A stretch of DNA of 64,000 nt, taken from contig NZ_VFMK01000001.1 of NCBI RefSeq assembly GCF_006715025.1, positions 4,216,001 through 4,280,000 on the forward strand, given 5' to 3'. This DNA comes from Serratia fonticola. Its GTDB lineage: Bacteria > Pseudomonadota > Gammaproteobacteria > Enterobacterales > Enterobacteriaceae. Every line of letters begins with the position of its first letter. The stretch's first letter is position 1. The notes beneath the pieces are model-generated. The model had not been told where the DNA came from. It saw only the letters and a list, made by a program, of their open reading frames with translations, and did not search any database. Below are positions 60,909 to 64,000 of the stretch, piece after piece. The position numbers and the translations under genes were made by a program.

Positions 60909-62099
60909 TCAAAAACTGGAGCCCAGATCGAGCGCCTGCACAGCTTCTTCCGCGATGGCGCTGTTTGCCGTTTCATGGTGAGCCTGAACCGTCAACAGTG
61001 ACAGATCACCCTCAACCTGAGTGGACTGTGCCAGATAACGCGCATGGCGAACTTCCGCGACTGGAGCAGCAAAACCCAGCGAGAAGAGAGTGATAAGGCT
61101 GTTGGTGATCAGTAACCAGAGATACGACAGCGTCTGCATTGACGAATGCAGCTTCACTTCGCCTTGCAATGAGGCCTGGTTGAACAGGTAATTACGCTGA
61201 GCCACCACATGATAACTGCTGGAAACCAACGCACCAATCAGGATCACCACTATCATCATGAACAGGCTGAAAGCATTGCCAATCATCAGTGTGAGAGCCA
61301 TATCATCGGACATTCCCCCCATCATAGCGAACTGGAACAAGGTAACGAAAAACGAGCCGGCCAAAATCAACGCGATAACAAAAAACGGCAGGAAGATCAG
61401 CAGGCTCATCAGAGCAAACTTAATAAATGCCGCTTTCTTGAGTTCAGCAACAAACGGGGTATGACCAAAACACAGGTTATTCACGTACAAATCATATTGC
61501 AGAGCGGCAACGATACCGTTAATAGCCGCAAACAGTGGTACCAAAACCGCAATCGACACGATAGCCAGAGTTATAGCTCCACTGATACTTTCTGCGCCAC
61601 TGCCAATAAGAACCAGGATGATAATAGCCACGTATAATCCAATGACGAGCAGTATTGGACAGAACAACAGCGCCCAATAAGCACGCCCAATCCGGCACTG
61701 GTAATTAAAGCGAACGCCACGATAACTGGACATAATCGCGTTATAACGCCAACTACGGATAATAATCCAGGGGATCAGCGCCAAGAATGCCAATAGCACC
61801 AACACCCCCAATAATGGTTCTAAAAACAACAGAATATAAAATACGATCACACCCGCAACGACCAATAAGCGTCCCTTAAGGATTTGCATAGGCTGTGCGT
61901 GATAATCAAAGCGATCGCCATTCAGCTCGGTGTTACCATAGAAATAACGGCGGCGGCGTACCGTTGCCCAAGCAGAATAGATCCCCAAGGTAATTACCGT
62001 CAGCAGCAGATTAACCAGCCAGATTGAGAAATACTCACCACCTTTACCGTGAAAGTACATCTGATGCCGAACATTATTTTGTGTACTATTATTTTCCAT
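60909..62099 (-). CDS. DUF898 family membrane protein (YjgN-like)
   Basis: A 396-residue polytopic membrane protein of the DUF898/YjgN family. The N-terminal 'FHGKGGEYFSIWLVNLLLTV' and 'TLGIYSAWATVRRRRYFYGN' signature and the 'RSWRYNAIMSSYRGVRF' motif are diagnostic. About ten hydrophobic segments follow. Function is unknown. It is the first gene of a two-gene unit with the M48 protease. It resembles E. coli YjgN but lies at another locus, so the symbol is not given. Confidence 0.88.
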   Translation of the reverse strand: MENNSTQNNVRHQMYFHGKGGEYFSIWLVNLLLTVITLGIYSAWATVRRRRYFYGNTELNGDRFDYHAQPMQILKGRLLVVAGVIVFYILLFLEPLLGVLVLLAFLALIPWIIIRSWRYNAIMSSYRGVRFNYQCRIGRAYWALLFCPILLVIGLYVAIIILVLIGSGAESISGAITLAIVSIAVLVPLFAAINGIVAALQYDLYVNNLCFGHTPFVAELKKAAFIKFALMSLLIFLPFFVIALILAGSFFVTLFQFAMMGGMSDDMALTLMIGNAFSLFMMIVVILIGALVSSSYHVVAQRNYLFNQASLQGEVKLHSSMQTLSYLWLLITNSLITLFSLGFAAPVAEVRHARYLAQSTQVEGDLSLLTVQAHHETANSAIAEEAVQALDLGSSF

Positions 62100-62443
62100 A
62101 AGCCTTTCATCCTGAAAGTAATATAACTCACCCTATACTCGGGTACTTATACGAAACCCGAACAGAGGAGCAGTAAAAAAAATCGCATTATCATACTCAT
62201 AACGGCGCAGCAATCGCAATTAATGTTTTCACCAACAAGAGCAATACAATGATAAATAAGATGTTACTGACAAAAAAACAATTTATCACTAGGTATGACA
62301 ACGTATTCCCTTGCTTAACCGGGAAAGAATTTCTCTATTCCACTTTAATAATAATTTAATTTTTTTATTACAGTAAAGAGTAAAGAAAATAAAGCCAGCT
62401 TATTATTGGCCCCGCCAAGGCAGGGCCAATGAGGAGATGACAA
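62100..62443. other. 344-bp gap upstream of the DUF898 gene
   Basis: AT-rich DNA that should contain the promoter of the DUF898-M48 unit; it ends with the aroG terminator hairpin at 62405-62430. No gene seen. Confidence 0.5.
62405..62430 (-). terminator. aroG terminator
   Basis: A perfect 8-bp stem ATTGGCCC/GGGCCAAT with a 10-nt loop, followed on the minus strand by AATAAGC; 14 bp after the aroG stop. Confidence 0.6.
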
Positions 62444-63496
62444 TCAGCCGCGACGCGCTTTCACCGCCGCTGCCAATTCGCGCAGGACGGTTTCAGTATC
62501 TTCCCAGCCAATGCAAGCATCGGTGACACTTTTACCGTAAACCAGCGGTTCACCACTTTCCAGATTCTGATTCCCTTCCACCAGATGACTTTCGATCATC
62601 ACACCGATAATGGCTTTTTCACCACTACGCAACTGCTTGCAAACGTCCGCATTCACGTCCATCTGTTTTTTGAACTGTTTGCTGCTGTTTGCGTGGCTGA
62701 AGTCGATCATGACCTGAGCCGGCAGGCCTGCTTTGGCCAGCCCCTCTTTCACTTCTTTCACATGCGCTGCGCTGTAGTTCGGCTCTTTACCACCACGCAG
62801 AATAATGTGGCAGTCGCCATTGCCGCTGGTGTTCACGATGGCAGAGTGACCCCATTTGGTGACAGACAGGAAACAGTGCGGCGCACCAGCGGCGTTGATG
62901 GCATCGATCGCCACTTTGATGGTGCCGTCGGTACCATTTTTGAACCCGACCGGGCAGGAGAGCCCTGAAGCCAGTTCACGGTGCACCTGAGATTCGGTAG
63001 TACGTGCGCCGATCGCCCCCCAACTCATCAGATCGGCCAGGTATTGCGGAGTGATCATATCCAGAAACTCACCGGCAGCAGGCAAACCGCTGTCGTTAAT
63101 CTCCAACAGCAGTTTACGCGCCAAACGCAGCCCTTCATTGATCTGGAAGCTGTTGTCCATCTGCGGATCGTTGATCAGCCCCTTCCAACCCACGGTGGTA
63201 CGCGGTTTTTCAAAGTAGACACGCATAACAACTTCCAGCTCACCACTTAATTCCTGACGCAGCTTCAGCAAACGTGCCGCATACTCTTTCGCCGCTTTGG
63301 TATCATGGATAGAACAAGGTCCGATCACCACCAGCAGGCGATCGTCATTACCGCGAAGTATCTTGTGGATAGCATTACGAGCCTGCGACACCGTTTCTGC
63401 TGCCTGTTCCGTGGCCGGGAACTTCTCAAGCAGGGCCACGGGTGGCAGGAGTTCCTTGATCTCTTTAATGCGTAAATCGTCGTTTTGGTAATTCAT
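62444..63496 (-). CDS. aroG: DAHP synthase, Phe-sensitive type AroG
   Basis: A 350-residue class I DAHP synthase, condensing PEP and erythrose-4-phosphate in the first step of the shikimate pathway. Identical in length to E. coli AroG. Key segments: 'VVIGPCSIHDTKAAKEYA' (metal Cys), 'FEKPRTTVGWKGLINDP', 'GARTTESQVHRELASGLS', 'PVGFKNGTDG' and 'MIDFSHANSSKQ'. The feedback region begins 'MNYQNDDLRIKEIKELLPP'. The start (63496) is the E. coli start. Only a one-armed TyrR-like site (TGTAAA near 63572) is seen upstream. Confidence 0.95.
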   Translation of the reverse strand: MNYQNDDLRIKEIKELLPPVALLEKFPATEQAAETVSQARNAIHKILRGNDDRLLVVIGPCSIHDTKAAKEYAARLLKLRQELSGELEVVMRVYFEKPRTTVGWKGLINDPQMDNSFQINEGLRLARKLLLEINDSGLPAAGEFLDMITPQYLADLMSWGAIGARTTESQVHRELASGLSCPVGFKNGTDGTIKVAIDAINAAGAPHCFLSVTKWGHSAIVNTSGNGDCHIILRGGKEPNYSAAHVKEVKEGLAKAGLPAQVMIDFSHANSSKQFKKQMDVNADVCKQLRSGEKAIIGVMIESHLVEGNQNLESGEPLVYGKSVTDACIGWEDTETVLRELAAAVKARRG

Positions 63497-63745
63497 AACT
63501 TTTCCATTCGGTATCGGTAGGTGTATTGCGCAGTGCGTAGATTTTACCAATCTAGCCTGTGAGGCTGGCGCTGTAAATCACCTTTGGACTGACCCATGGC
63601 ACCCAACGGATATTCAGCTCTTTACCGAGGCCGCCTATAATGGCGTAAGTACGGGTCGCATTTACGCTTTGTTTGGCATTAGCGCACCGCAAAATCTATC
63701 CATCCCTATGCCGTCCAACAGTCGACGCTGAGAAAAGGAAACGTC

Positions 63746-64000
63746 ATGTCAGGATCCACACATGTTCATCAACCGCAAGACGGAAACAGTAAGCGCCTAC
63801 TAGCCGCATTTTTGGTCACCGTCATCTTTATGGTTGCCGAAGTGGTCGGCGGATTACTTTCCGGTTCGCTGGCTCTGCTGGCTGACGCAGGGCATATGTT
63901 GACGGATGCCGCAGCACTGTTAGTAGCCATAATGGCAGTCCACTTCTCACAGCGCAAACCTAACGCCCGCCATACTTTTGGTTATCTACGCCTGACAACT
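63746..64000 (+). CDS. zitB: Cation diffusion facilitator ZitB (3' end outside window)
   Basis: The first 85 residues of a CDF-family zinc/proton antiporter. It starts with a His-containing tail 'MSGSTHVHQPQDG', followed by helix 1 ('LLAAFLVTVIFMVAEVVGGL') and helix 2 with the metal-binding 'ALLADAGHMLTDAAALL' (His-x3-Asp). 'RHTFGY' follows as in ZitB. AAAAGGAAACGTC precedes the ATG. It is divergent from aroG, as in E. coli. The rest lies beyond the window. Confidence 0.9.
   Translation, partial: MSGSTHVHQPQDGNSKRLLAAFLVTVIFMVAEVVGGLLSGSLALLADAGHMLTDAAALLVAIMAVHFSQRKPNARHTFGYLRLTT

Noticed and set aside
63571..63592. TyrR box upstream of aroG
   Set aside because: Only the TGTAAA arm is good; the second arm matches at two of six positions.

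Overview
The window looks like core chromosome of an enterobacterium of the Yersiniaceae, most likely Serratia. This is inferred from E. coli-like gene content and order, moderately high GC with local AT-rich patches, an ERIC repeat, and Serratia-style additions (PACE pump, arylamine N-acetyltransferase, AHCY-like protein). I saw no rRNA, tRNA, CRISPR array, prophage or intact insertion sequence.

Layout. Two blocks that lie far apart in E. coli are joined here. Block A (about 1-22.3 kb) corresponds to the E. coli dld-pbpG-yohC-yohD-yohP-dusC neighbourhood. It is interleaved with accessory genes: an aldehyde dehydrogenase, an AT-rich mig-14 homologue, a hexapeptide transferase/GNAT pair, a DUF1460 lipoprotein, nlpA, a MerR/TipAS-type regulator, yedI, a divergent AHCY-like/DJ-1-like pair, a LysE exporter, a LysR/PACE efflux pair, ansP, an SDR and an arylamine N-acetyltransferase. 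Block B (22.4-64 kb) follows the E. coli 17-18 min region: rhlE | cecR-ybhGFSR, ybhL, moaABCDE, yvcK, uvrB, bioBFCD | bioA, ybhB, pgl, ybhA, modABC, acrZ | modE-modF, galTKM, gpmA, aroG | zitB. Insertions in it are an orphan urtE-like ATPase, an isochorismatase-fold gene, a CPBP protease, psiF and an M48/DUF898 pair.

Functional themes. Molybdenum metabolism forms one circuit: modABC imports molybdate, ModE senses it, ModE-type boxes precede modA and moaA, and the moaA leader looks like a Moco riboswitch. Biotin synthesis (bioBFCD and bioA, divergent over a BirA-type operator) needs bioH from elsewhere. Galactose use is encoded by galT-galK-galM without galE, yet the E. coli-like two-operator GalR layout is kept. 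Envelope and efflux functions recur (YbhGFSR, AcrZ, PACE, Mig-14, PbpG, DUF1460).

The least explained items are: an AHCY-like enzyme with substituted active-site residues next to a DJ-1/isonitrile-hydratase-like gene; an isochorismatase-fold protein whose catalytic Cys is Ala; a lone UrtE-like ATPase with a degraded signature motif; a short ORF overlapping the CecR operator; inverted DnaA boxes upstream of uvrB; and a 1-kb gene desert ending in an orphan terminator. I found no clearly new multi-gene system. The AHCY-like/DJ-1-like pair is the best candidate for undescribed chemistry.
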